This document shows positions 1-9,856 of a stretch of 24,766 nucleotides of DNA, piece after piece. Position 1 is the first letter of the stretch; every line of letters starts with the position of its first letter. The stretch is from Bigelowiella natans CCMP2755 (lineage: Eukaryota; Cercozoa; Chlorarachniophyceae): positions 1 to 24,766 of the forward strand of contig ADNK01002818.1 in the NCBI GenBank assembly GCA_000320545.1, in the 5' to 3' direction. The notes beneath the pieces were generated by a model. It was not told the origin of the DNA. It saw nothing but the letters and a program-made list of their open reading frames with translations, and did not search any database. A program made the translations under genes and the position numbers.

Positions 1-106
1 GGGAATCCAAGCATCATCATGGTCATTAACACCATCATCGTCGAGCTACATTACTTCAAGGCAATAAGGACGGCGGTGTGAGTAACACAGGAGGCGAAGT
101 GTACGT

Positions 107-568
107 TCATTTTTTTTTGGTTATGATTGGAAGAGGCGCAAATCTACTATACGATAGAGATCCCAAGGTGCTGCGACATGCGCACCGTTCGCCAACAGAT
201 ATGATCGTGACACATCTTTTCTTTCCGCATTCATTCTATGCCAACACTGAATCGATTCGTCACTCCTTACCGGTATCCGTCAGTCTCCTCCTGGAACCCT
301 GCCTCTAAGACTTTCAGGTCCACATCTCCACTAGCTTGCTCAAACTGCGGGAGAAGGAGGATAAGAACGCAGAGGGGGGGGGGGGGGGGTACAAGCCCAA
401 CCAGACAATCGTTGTCATTGTGGTCATTTTGACTTTGAGTAGAAGTTATGATCAATTTTCTAACTTGGCTTCGTTTTCGTTGAAGAAATCGCACACAACG
501 GCAACGACCCCTTCACCGTAATGGCGTCGCAGAGAATCGGTTGGGTTATTATATTTAAATCGTCGCAT
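107..568 (-). CDS. Small hypothetical protein, 3-exon model (about 75-80 aa)
   Basis: Unrecognised. Exon 1 is 568-465: its ATG is preceded by an in-frame TGA, and it encodes MRRFKYNNPTDSLRRHYGEG followed by VVAVVCDFFNENEA. Exon 2 ends at 271, contains GDVDLKVLEAGFQEETDGY, and has a GTAAGG donor. Exon 3 (170-107) adds TLGSLSYSRFAPLPIITKKK and a TGA. The intron before exon 2 has an excellent polypyrimidine tract that includes a run of 16 C on the coding strand. The first junction is unresolved. The best-looking acceptor (exon start 344, giving FEQAS before GDVD) does not fit the phase of the GTTAGA donor after 465. An acceptor at 330 does fit. Lysines end the protein. No signal peptide or membrane segment is seen. 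Exon 3 is the weakest part, and the gene could continue off the left edge. Confidence 0.5.
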
Positions 569-927
569 CCTCTCTCAGGTAGATGGACGCGCAGTTTTCG
601 TAAATAATGCTATTGATAACTATACATCTAAGCTTAAACACGCCCCCTTTCCATTACTACGTGGTTACGTGCACATATTTGGGCACGTGTATGCCGAATT
701 ACTTTGTGGTTGTAAAGCCGCCTTAGATTTAGGAAGCGATATGGCTCGGCCTTCTTGTGCGGCAAGTTCTGCAGCAAAAATGTTGTGAATGTCAGGGGGG
801 GAACAGGCGATTGTGCGAACGGATAGGGAATCGGATAAATTTTCTTCCTCAGAGTCTATACTTTAGAATGATTTTTTTAAATTTGCGTGAGCATGCCTGG
901 TCCTATGCGCGCGCGTATAAAAGCATT
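569..927. other. Intergenic stretch between two minus-strand small genes
   Basis: This holds the presumed promoter of the 107-568 gene and the 3' end of the 928-1225 gene. A TATAAAAG-like string lies at 915-923 on the plus strand, next to a GCGCGCG run, but no plus-strand gene follows it. A minus-strand acceptor (TTTTTGCTGCAG, ending near 770) precedes a short open stretch that could be an extra exon of the 928-1225 gene. I do not support that as coding. Confidence 0.4.
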
Positions 928-1225
928 TCATCCCACTACCATTTCCTCCAAGATCTGCTTCCCATCATTGCGAATTTGGGTCATTTCGTCCGTTAAGGCT
1001 ACAGGCTGGCTTATGTCCCTCAATCCGTTAATGCCTTCCATCCAATTCTTTGCAGCGCTACTACCGCGAGTTCTGTGGGATAATAAAGTAGCACACAGAG
1101 AAGGGCCGTAAGTTGCTTTCTCGAACAGGGTGACTACGATGACGCGAAAGACGTGATAAGCCTTCTCACTTTTTGGGTTGCCTCAGATCGTATGTGGCGA
1201 TAAGAGCATCCACCTCCGCAGCCAT
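928..1225 (-). CDS. Small hypothetical protein, 2 exons, 66 aa
   Basis: Unrecognised. Exon 1 is 1225-1170 (MAAEVDALIATYDLRQPK plus two bases) and exon 2 is 1072-928. The donor GTGAGA and acceptor ATTATCCCACAG bound a 97-nt intron, and phase 2 is kept across it. Exon 2 reads as a coherent amphipathic segment, with GINGLRDISQPVALTDEMTQ near the middle and EEMVVG at the C-terminus before TGA. An in-frame TAG lies four codons upstream of the ATG. There is no signal peptide, membrane segment or cysteine. It sits tandem with, and 130 bp downstream of, the 155-aa gene. A GTAGTG near the end of exon 2 could act as a donor and extend the protein, but the TGA is the simpler end. Confidence 0.65.
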
Positions 1226-1355
1226 TTTATCAACCTACTCATCATACATTTTTCATTTTATCGCATGTGCCACGTAAGAGTGCTGCTCAGTAGCGCATAT
1301 AAAACGCGAAACGCTGTGTTATGCACGCGCAGGCTGAAGGGTACCGAATCCTCCG

Positions 1356-2282
1356 TCAACCGAAAACGTGCTCGTGGCTGGAGAGTATATCTTCGCAAAT
1401 TTCTAGGGGACATTGAAACCTGATTTCATGTACTGATCGATCGGAGAGCTATCGACGACGATGATGCTACTACGGTGGAATTATATCGATACGGAAACAA
1501 CGACTAGCCTTACCGTTGGCCTGAGACGGACCGCAGTCTCTGGATTGCAGCTACCCACCCTGGAAACCAATCCCCTAGCTGCACCGACGGGAAGGAGAAG
1601 CAGCAGGAAGGAGAAGGGGGGGGGCCACCCTCGCCGCATAATTCAGATTTTATGGAAGCCGGATGAAAATTAGAGACGCCTATTTCAGTCCAAAGACGCA
1701 ATAATCATGTTGTCGCAATTATTTAAACAATTATGTTTACAGAGTCTCCTTCTAAGGGATGGAGGATTTGTAGACGGCGAATCCAATGGCGTTCAATAGG
1801 TGCGACAAGGAGAAATGCATGACGCTTGATCTTCATAAGGCCCGTGTTTCGGAACTCCTCCGAAAAGCCACCGAGATCTAGATCTACGATAAAGCTCGCT
1901 TCTGTACTTGTCGTAAATTCTTCGTAAATGGGTGTAAGACATGTAATAATAAACCCCAACCGAAAAAAAATAAAACGAGCTCGTGCGGAATAACACTACC
2001 CAAATTTTACCGAAATATAGACGGTGTCCACCTGAGAAATGTCCGGTAATACTTCACTGTTCACCTCGCTCTCTGCGCATTCTTTTCAGCGACAAATCCG
2101 CCGGTAAGGTGGATAGAAGGCGTAGTTTTCTGGACGACACGCATTTGTTCATGTCGCTCTATGTATTTCAAGCTTCTGAGAGCAACTAATTAATTGTGGG
2201 AAGACTAATGACAATAAAACCGTAGCAGCGGCAGCCCCCTCTCTACTCTCCGCGCTCCGTGTGCCGCCCCTTCGATGCTCAT
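1356..2282 (-). CDS. Hypothetical protein, 5 exons, about 155 aa
   Basis: Unrecognised. Exons: 2282-2221, 2175-2065, 1906-1741, 1578-1514 and 1419-1356; all phases agree. Peptide landmarks in order are MSIEGAAHGARRVERGLPLL, SLKYIERHEQMRVVQKTTPS, SFIVDLDLGGFSEEFRN, RHAFLLVAPIERHWIRRLQI, LGDWFPGWVAAIQRLRSVSG and FQCPLEICEDILSSHEHVFG. Acceptors carry strong pyrimidine tracts, most clearly the one before exon 4, and exon 4 ends in GTAAGG. Exon 3 could instead start at 1894, which removes four residues (151 aa). The protein is rich in Arg, Leu and aromatic residues, and has no signal peptide or membrane helix. The first intron is only 45 nt. The start codon lies 184 bp from the divergent channel gene, so the two may share a promoter. 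Confidence 0.7.
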
Positions 2283-2466
2283 TGCAACGTCACCTCCTCC
2301 CCTTCTGGCGAAAAGCAAGGAAGTGTTGTTCACGCGGTTTTGAAGAAACAGGTGCTCGACGGCACACGGCACGCTCCTCCCTGCGACCGAACTTTCTCAG
2401 TCTCCCTTGGCAATTGGTGTGGGTAGGAATTTCAGCGAAGCCTCCCGACATCAACGGTTGTCTGAG
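2283..2466. promoter_or_regulatory. Putative bidirectional promoter (155-aa gene / channel gene)
   Basis: A 184-bp gap separates the two divergent start codons. No TATA box or known motif is evident. The frame of the channel gene stays open upstream of its first ATG (2467) to about 2401. An acceptor-like AACTTTCTCAG ends at 2400, so an upstream channel exon cannot be excluded. Confidence 0.4.
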
Positions 2467-5041
2467 ATGTCAGAGGCCAAAAAGAAAATCAAAGAGGCTA
2501 AATATCCTCTAAATATGGAAGAAGGACGTACAGTGTCCGCACGAAACGATGAGAACTTACGCCTGCAGAGGAGAAGAAGCTCAATTGAACGCAAGAAAAG
2601 AGTGATGACACAGATGAAGCGCATGGGACTTACCATGAAAGACGGCGTTCCAGAGCAAAACCAATGCTGGAGTAATAAAATAATAACGAGAAACCACAGA
2701 GAATTTAGAATTATCTTTGACTAATAAGCAGGTTCCGATATATTGCTTTTTAAGATAGCCTGTGTGTTGTGTGTCCTATCTCAGCTATTGTTTACCTCTC
2801 TACTGCAGGCACACTCAGGAGCTGGATAAGCAAGCATTTCCGATGGTGGCTCTTTGGAAGTCTCATTTTATTGTACTTCTTCCTCGGCGCATTGTTTTAC
2901 TCAAGGGAGAATGGATGGAGTTACTCGGCGGGGTTATTCTATGCTTCTCAAGCAGGGTGGTCAGTCGGATATGCGAGTATGGAGGAGAAGTCTCGTACTT
3001 CTTTATGGTTCACAATCTTCTTCGTCGCCGTAGGCGCTACAGCAACAGGCGGGGCGATCGCTGTCCTCATGAGCTATATCATCGAGAAGGGAGACATTTG
3101 GGAGCACGAGGAGCGAATGCGCGAAATGATGCGCCATTTGCACCAGCCGTCGGTCTCCTTCTCTACAAAAACTATTACGGATCTGAATAATTTCAACAAA
3201 AAAGTGAAGGACAGTCGAAGTGGCTGCGAAATTATCTGGTGAGAAAATGCAATGATACACAGGGTCACATAGAATGTGGGGGATGTGCACCGTCATCATC
3301 ATATTCTCATCATCACCTTATCCAGCGTTCGATGGCACCCGAATTGCTCTCTATACACACGTGTGTGCTTGTTTTTCACGTGTGTGTCTATTTGCTGTAC
3401 GGCGGTGGCCAACTTAAATCACACACATGGCGCATACTGCTTGCGCAGGTACTATGCTTATCAGATCTTCGCGGGTTCGCTGCTGCTCTTGTGGAGTCTC
3501 GCCGGCATCTTCTATGGGATATACCATGAAAAGTGGAGCTTCCTTGTTAGCCTCTACTTCTCAATCACCTCTCTCGCAACAGGTGGCTTGCGGTCGCCGA
3601 CGATAGATACTGAAAATGACTCGTTTGCCAACTGGTTTGTTGGCGGGTGGATTCTCTTGGGCGTTCCGGTAGTATTTTCCCAACCCCCCCCCCCCCCCCC
3701 CCCCGCCCTATTTTGTGCCCTGTATCGAAGCTGCGATTATCTGACAAATCAGTCGTGTCGGACTCATCACTCGAAAACCATTTTTTCATATGACTGCACT
3801 TGACAACCAATAATTTTAATCGCTGGGGCTGCTCGTAGGTGTATTCAGTGGCTCTGGGAATGCTGGCAGGGTTGTTTGTAGAAGCCTACACCCGCAACCA
3901 GCTAAAGAGAAAGTTGGAGGCGAGGATTAAGGAGGAGGATATCTACTACGCCAAACAGATGCTGAGGTATCGGAATAGATCGCACCTCACTTTCGGGGAC
4001 TACCTAGAATTTAACTTACTGCGAACCGGAATGATGAGCCCCGAAAAGATTCAGGAGCTACACGAAAGCTTCGAAGAACTGGATATCGATGGGGACGGCA
4101 CCATTGGTTTTAAAGAGATGAAAGCTGCCGTTGAGTAAGTCCAATGGCACGTATCTACATCAAATTTATTACTCAAAAGCGAAAGCACCGACAGATTTTG
4201 AGAGATGAATGTGTGAGGAAGCTGAATCCGTTTTGTATCAAATAGTCGGTTTGCCTGTTTATGCTGAATACTACCATTTGCGCAGTGTATGATCTTCAAA
4301 GAGAAAGATTTTCAGACATAAATACAAAAAGAGAGCAATGTACATCCCTGGTGCGCAGGGTCTACATTACTTATTTGCTATAATATGAATGATGGCAGGT
4401 TCGCGCGGTTTGATGTTGATGGCGATGGGAACCTTATGATAGAAGAGTTTGTGGCGATGTGCCTCAACCTAGGCATGGCAGACACAGAGCAACTTGACGA
4501 CGCATTGGACATGTACGAGAATCTCGATATAGAGGGAAAAGGAATCACGCAGAGTGCGTTTTGTAACTGGTGGATAAAAGGTCACATTGGCACAAAGCTG
4601 AATATTGCCCAAACGCAAGAGGGTAAACATAGTGTGCTAACCCAGTCGCTCGCGAATTCAAGGCGATTTAGCAGTGGCACGATTTCTCTTGAAAGAACAA
4701 ACACCAAATTAAACTCCTGCAGCCGAAACGCCAGTCTGAAAGGAGGGGACCTCAGAGGAAGCCGAAATACAAGTAAGAAATTCGATTTTGCCGAAACGGA
4801 CAACAATGAAATAGGACATCGTAATAACAACGTGGCCGGTGAGCAGAAATTGATTCACAATGAACCTGTGATTGACGACCGAAAGACGGAACGCGTAGAC
4901 AGCATACCTAGTCAAGAGCAAATTGCTCTTAGCCCCTCGCCTTCAACCCCGTATCCTTTGTCACATCCGCAATCGTCGAGTAGATTAGATGAAGCTGAAG
5001 CAAAGACGCAGGAGCGTCACCCATTTGGGATGAGTTCGTAA
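2467..5041 (+). CDS. Two-pore-domain potassium-channel-like protein with C-terminal EF-hands, 597 aa
   Basis: Predicted Ca2+-regulated ion channel of a membrane, TPK-like in layout. Exons: 2467-2671, 2809-3238, 3449-3668, 3839-4134 and 4399-5041; phases agree at every junction. Residues 1-69 are basic and soluble. TM1 is about 83-99, pore helix plus filter 1 about 107-124 (SVGYA), TM2 about 134-162. TM3 is about 217-237, pore 2 about 243-259 (ATGGL), and TM4 about 283-300. EF-hand loops DIDGDGTIGFKE (367-378) and DVDGDGNLMIEE (389-400) have all ligand positions. A third, degenerate loop (DIEGKGITQSAF) follows. The last 130 residues are a Ser/Asn-rich tail. Neither filter matches the canonical TxGYG, so K+ selectivity is uncertain. 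The two good EF loops lie too close together, so a small exon in the 4135-4398 intron may be missing. Intron 3 holds a C21 run (3684-3704). Confidence 0.88.
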
Positions 5042-6198
5042 TTACCCAGGTTAGCATTCCCTTGCTTTGCTCTTGCAACAGAGAAATGCGGGCCGCATTT
5101 CTGTTTAATAATGAAAGTTTTATTTGTGATGAATATTGAAAAACCATGTTCGTAAATTTGATGGTGCCATGCGTGTGTGCGTGGTGTGTGTGTGTGACAT
5201 TCATTCATTCTCTACGTGGGCGACTGTGTCTCTTGCCTGCATTCAGATGTGGATTTTAACCTTGTTGCAATTGATAAATGTGATGTGCATTTTGCATGCT
5301 TTGTTTGTGGTCAATCAAAATTGTCTTCATTGGCAAATAAGCTTAGCTAGCTAGCTAGCTTAGTGGGCTAGTGGGGTTTTCTTCCTGTTTCGAAGTGTCA
5401 AAACAGCATGTCTAGATGTGCGTGTGTCAGTGACGCAATGTTCCATCATTGATGGTGTCATAATTGTGTGGCACACATGACGCCAATTCTCCCACACAAG
5501 CAAAGTCATACTGTCTAGCTAGCTAGCTATCGCGTGGGACGAGAATCACGCTGTAGACAAGCTTCCTAGCTTCTTGGCATGCATTAGTGTTATCCATCTA
5601 GCCATCTAGATGACCATGCGATTTCACTTCATTTACATTGAGCTAGCTAGCTAGTAAGATGCGTGCGAGACGGATGCAATGAAGTGATTAAATCTTTTCA
5701 ATGGTCATTCTAATGTACCCATGCAACGCAGCGGCTACAGCGCTTACTAGCTTACGTTGTGTCCATTTGTCTTGTCTGTTAAGCATCTCATTTGAGATGC
5801 ACACTCTGAAATTTCGTCAATCTAGCTAGCTAGCAATCTAGCAATGTCTGGATGTCTAGATCTAGAAGCATCGACCTTCGAAGGGTTTGCTAGATGAGTA
5901 ATGGAGACAAACCCAGGGATATGTGCACAGCTAGACAGCACATGACAGAGGCTTCACACCGCATTGCTAGCTCATGACAGCCAGTGTGCATGATCACACA
6001 CTCGAGAATATCTTGTTGAAACATAACTACACCGAAAATACTTTCTTTTTCTGATAAAATAGATGAAACCACATGTGGTTAGACCGTTACTACTTTGCTA
6101 GTAGATATACCTAAATTTTATGTGCAAGGCGTCCTTACATATCTCTGCACTTATTGCCAGAATCTAGTCATTAAAGAAATTAGAGGGTCGTAAGAACA
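5042..6198. repeat. CTAG/CATG-rich intergenic tract between convergent genes
   Basis: No gene is seen. The tract separates the 3' ends of the channel (+) and SPFH paralogue 1 (-). It carries short (AGCT)n/(CTAG)n arrays at 5345-5360, 5515-5529, 5641-5654 and 5822-5834, many single CTAG and CATG words, and inverted words such as CATCATTGATG near 5444-5454. A GCGTGTGTGCGTGG-type low-complexity stretch lies near 5169-5196. Word use differs clearly from the genes on both sides and resembles 13234-14080. Confidence 0.7.
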
Positions 6199-8225
6199 TC
6201 AAGCCTTGACTTTCCCTTCTGGTCCATCAGCAAATGCGATGTGTCCATTTTTGAATGCAACAGGAGCAATTGGAGAAAATCCAGCCTCAAGTAGAGCAAG
6301 CTCTCGTTGTGTATCATATGACATCAATGCTGCTTTGTTTCGTGTTAGTGCTGCTTCCAACGTAGCAGATCGTTTTCCCATTATTTCTTGCTTCATCTTC
6401 TCATTCTCTAGCTCGACAAACCCCGGACTACTTTTGTAAGCCTTCCCTATCAGATTAGAACCCTTTGCCTGAGCTTCCGCCTTTAGCATCAGACACTTGG
6501 CAGAGGCTTCGGCTCGAACTGTCTCACATTTTGCATCTGCTTTTGCAACCAATAATCTTACATCAGCTTTGGCCTTTTCAATGATTTGCTTTCTCTCAGC
6601 TTCTCCTTTGGCTTTGAGTAGTGCAATTTCCTGCTGAATAGCCTGCGCTTTCTGTTTTGCCTGAAGCTCGATTTGCTTTACCTTTGCCATTATCTCAGCC
6701 TTTTTTTCTTCTAGCTTGGCATTTCGAATCTGATTTTCTACAGCCTTTGCACTCTGAATTTCGACTATCTGGAAATCGGACATACCGCTTTTTCATTAGA
6801 TTTAACTATTGAAAAAATTACTTACTTTTGTGGCGTGAGTAGTCTCAAGTTTAGCTTTTATCATCTGAAATTCTCGCTTTACGTTTTCACGGGTACTAAG
6901 AGTATCAATCAAAGACTTAAGAATGGTAGATTTGGTAATAATCCAATTTTAGAATATATTTGGATTTTAGTTGGACAAACCGTTTTGCAGTTTCAATTTC
7001 CAGTTGTCGCTTTGCCTCAAGAATCTGTTCCTAAGATTTTGATTTGCATAATTTGTGAGTAGAATGTCCGGTAACATTTCCAACTTATCACCTTCATTTT
7101 TGCCTCCTTCTCAGCTCTAATTTTGTTTCGAGCCGAAATTAAGGGGAAGCGTAAATCTCGAATCTCAAATCTACGACAAATAATATAGGATTAGTCATTG
7201 TTTAAATCTCAAAATAAAATGTATGTGTTTTCACCCCAGCAATTTTCCTCCGAGGGATTCAATCTGGAACCTTAGCTTAGGCTTCATACTTTTCTCGAAA
7301 CTTGTAAAACCTCTCCCAGCCTTATGGAATAATTATCATCTTCACGTAAATTTACGCATAGATACTATTTATTATCACTCACCTCGGACATACACTGCTC
7401 ATAAGAGTTCCCCGCCACACTTTCAAGCAACAAAGCCTTTTGCAATATAGTTGCAGTGAAATGGTGATTCGATTAAGAACATGCATTAAAATTACCTGCA
7501 CGTTTTCTTCAATGGCATCAAATATATCATGGCATGGCCCCTTTCTAAGGATCCAAACTATGGGATCCACTACTTTCCATCGTACAACTACTCGAGTCCG
7601 GACGACCTGCCTATCTTTTGATTCCATTTTAAACCAACGTGTACTGCGAGAATGGTGATGCATATCCACGAATTCTTTGAACACTTCTCCTCCACGAATG
7701 ATAGTAAATCCTTTTCCCGTTCTAAGCTTACCTGATGCTGCCTGAATTACTAAGCGTAAGGCTGATGCTATATACCGAGTTATAAATCGACCTGAATTGT
7801 GAAGTTGAAACCTGGCTCCCTAAATTAACGCGCATTAAAATATATATTTACAGAAATGATTGTATGTTTTTTGAAGTAGTCCACATAGAAAACAAAACAT
7901 TGAGTACTTACGAGCGAATAAAAGTGAGGGAACCAACTTGCTCATATTGTCCTGCCGCAAGAGTCACCTATAGAATGAATAATGAGGAGGGCGAAAGAAT
8001 AAAGAATTATGTTTCAACTTGTTTCCTCGACTCCTCCCTGCCATTCACAATGCCCTCGGTGTATGCTTTCCTAATTATTTATCAAAGCCTTAATAAATAT
8101 AGTATTACGAACAGAACTATGGCAATCATCCCAGCTCTTGCTTACGTGGCAATCTTGTGCTTCAGATCCTAGGATGTAGTACACTTCGAGTCAGATTCAT
8201 AGTCTAAGAGCATCATTAAGTTTTA

Positions 8226-8265
<40 letters not shown>

Positions 8266-9460
8266 CCTGAATATCACAAACTCCATAGACATAGGCCTAA
8301 AAATGCATCATACTATTCTTCACCAATACACACTTTGACCTGTATCATTGATACCGGTTTACGAACAATGTAGCGGCCAGAGGGTAAAGTAAATTGCTCG
8401 TCGCTTACCTTATATCGATTAGATGAACAAACCTATTGTGCTCGGGGTTTCAATTAGTAATCATCTACCTGTACCACAGCTACATGGTTCTCGGGAAGAG
8501 AAACGTAGCTAATATCCTGCGAAAGAGAAATTTAGTTACTTGAAACTCTAAAACATATGAAAGTACAATGTGTTCGAGGAAAGTCCCAGCTTTGCTTTCA
8601 TCAGTCAGCTACAGAAATAAAATCTTAGTGACTTAGCAACTTTCATAATCAATTAAAAAAAGTGAGTGAACCTCTACTATGCTGTTTAAAATCTCACGAA
8701 ACCAAAGCCTGAAGTAATTTCCTGCATAGATTTCCGATATAAATGCTGTAATTGTGTATCATGTTATCATGTGTGTATTTCTGAAACCTGGGGGCATGAA
8801 ATGTGTTCTCCCAGCATAAGTGCCTACGCCAATTTCGCCCTGCTGTATCGTATATCTTGTGCAAAATCTGATATCAACATATGTTATCGTAGTCCACGAA
8901 AAGACACGCAATTATGCTTGTTACCCACAATTTCCATCGTCCTCCCGAATCTGAAGGTTTAATTGTCATGAATATACATACATCAAATAATGTTAATGCG
9001 GAAGACCAGATAATTATCGCCATGTTCTTTTGCCATTCTCTTTAATCCTGAGACTAAGTCCTCTTTCTCTTCCAAAGCATACAAGAAGGAACTTATTTTG
9101 TTCATTTCGTTGCTCTAAGACCACCAACGTTGTTTAGTTTATTTAGAAAGATTTGACTTCTATTTACTTACAAAAACTTTGATATTAGACTGCTTTGCAT
9201 TCTCCTCAAGCTGATGCATGATTGTCCCTACCTGAAAGCAACAAATTTCAATTATTTTTTCCAACTAAAGAGTCTATTCACGGCTTACTCTTGCAACATC
9301 TCCAATAGAAGCCTACATGTTACAAGCAGGGTGAAGATGCAAGACACGATGATTCTAAATCTGTTGGTCTTACCGGTTGGGAATTAACCACACCTTCAAC
9401 CACACGAACATCCCGGGTTTTGCGCTTCATTTCATCCATCTTATATGTATCCGAATTCAT
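6199..9460 (-). CDS. SPFH/band-7 coiled-coil protein, paralogue 1 (vault-like layout), 22 exons, 640 aa
   Basis: Probable oligomeric scaffold of the SPFH (stomatin/prohibitin/flotillin) superfamily. Exons: 9460-9374, 9312-9289, 9231-9172, 9114-9007, 8950-8925, 8867-8788, 8721-8672, 8608-8567, 8516-8469, 8408-8355, 8296-8267, 8168-8146, 8070-8019, 7967-7912, 7819-7792, 7741-7496, 7436-7383, 7320-7235, 7170-7092, 7030-6981, 6895-6826 and 6768-6199. All phases agree, and most junctions are confirmed by alignment to the 9857-13233 paralogue. Residues 1-100 form a charged helical region. Beta-type segments follow (RYTIQQGEIG, 106-115; DISYVSLPENHVAVVQ, 160-175; LPSGRYIVRKP, 183-193). The SPFH core is about 235-396 (GGEVFKEFVD, MESKDRQVVR, FEIRDLRFP). 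A Lys/Glu/Ala coiled coil spans about 396-580, with the family-typical IGKAYKSSPGF near 560. There is no N-terminal membrane anchor, unlike stomatin. Introns are mostly 50-65 nt; one has an (AT)n repeat. Exon 2 is 24 nt. The 570-nt last exon covers a region split by many introns in the paralogue. The overall order resembles major vault protein, but that name is not proven. Confidence 0.9.
8234..8261. repeat. (AT)n microsatellite
   Basis: A dinucleotide run directly follows an A run, inside intron 11 of the minus-strand SPFH gene. Confidence 0.95.
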
Positions 9461-9856
9461 ATGATTGCAGACAAGGAAGGCATATGAACCACCTCAACTG
9501 CTTTTACAGAAGGGCTCGCACTTCGGGTGTGTCCGGGTGTTGACATAGACGTTGGAATGTCACTAGATTTGTCAGGGGTTCGCACAAATGAACAAAGATA
9601 TATTTTTTTTGCCACAAACACAGGCGATATTCTATCAATAGGAGACTTCTATGCCCCTTTTCCAGAGAAAAGGGCCTTCTTTGGGAAGCAACTGTGTTTT
9701 TGTTTGCCAACCGCGGAATGTCAGGAGGGGGATCGAATTGAAGACCGTGAGCTCAGCAAGCACGTAGGATTTAGGGAGGGTCAATTGCGACTTCATTAAT
9801 GCGACATGAGAGAAGCACCTGTTTTTTAAAAGAAATCGGAGAAGAACTACTCACAA
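9461..9856. promoter_or_regulatory. Divergent intergenic region of the SPFH pair
   Basis: A 396-bp gap separates the start codons of the two SPFH paralogues, so it must hold both promoters. An 8-bp perfect inverted repeat (CCCTTTTC, 9655-9662; GAAAAGGG, 9667-9674; 4-nt loop) lies near the middle. On the minus side, an out-of-frame ATG at 9483-9481 opens an 8-codon frame whose TGA overlaps the SPFH1 ATG. A 90-codon plus-strand open frame (9527-9799) runs through the gap but has no family resemblance, and I treat it as chance. Confidence 0.5.

Noticed and set aside
1-521. Plus-strand terminal exons of a gene entering from the left (NPSIIMVINTIIVELHY and LLKLREKEDKNAE pieces)
   Set aside because: The minus strand gives better splice signals (long pyrimidine tract, GTAAGG donor), an ATG with an upstream in-frame stop, and more coherent peptides in the same region.
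1793-1996. Alternative minus frame beginning MSYTHLRRIYDKYRSELYRR
   Set aside because: Protein-like, but it ends in a stop and cannot be joined in phase to the well-supported next exon at 1578; the overlapping frame can.
1178-2189. Plus-strand exon chain (pieces such as AEGYRILRQPKTCSWLE and SDKSAGKVDRRRSFLDD)
   Set aside because: The minus-strand 5-exon model uses longer open frames with matching phases and strong acceptors; the plus pieces are its antisense shadow.
7864-8172. Plus-strand open frame with a hydrophobic tail
   Set aside because: It is antisense to several confirmed SPFH1 exons and introns.
9527-9799. Plus-strand 90-codon open frame between the SPFH genes
   Set aside because: It lies entirely in the divergent promoter gap, has no family resemblance and no splice or paralogue support.
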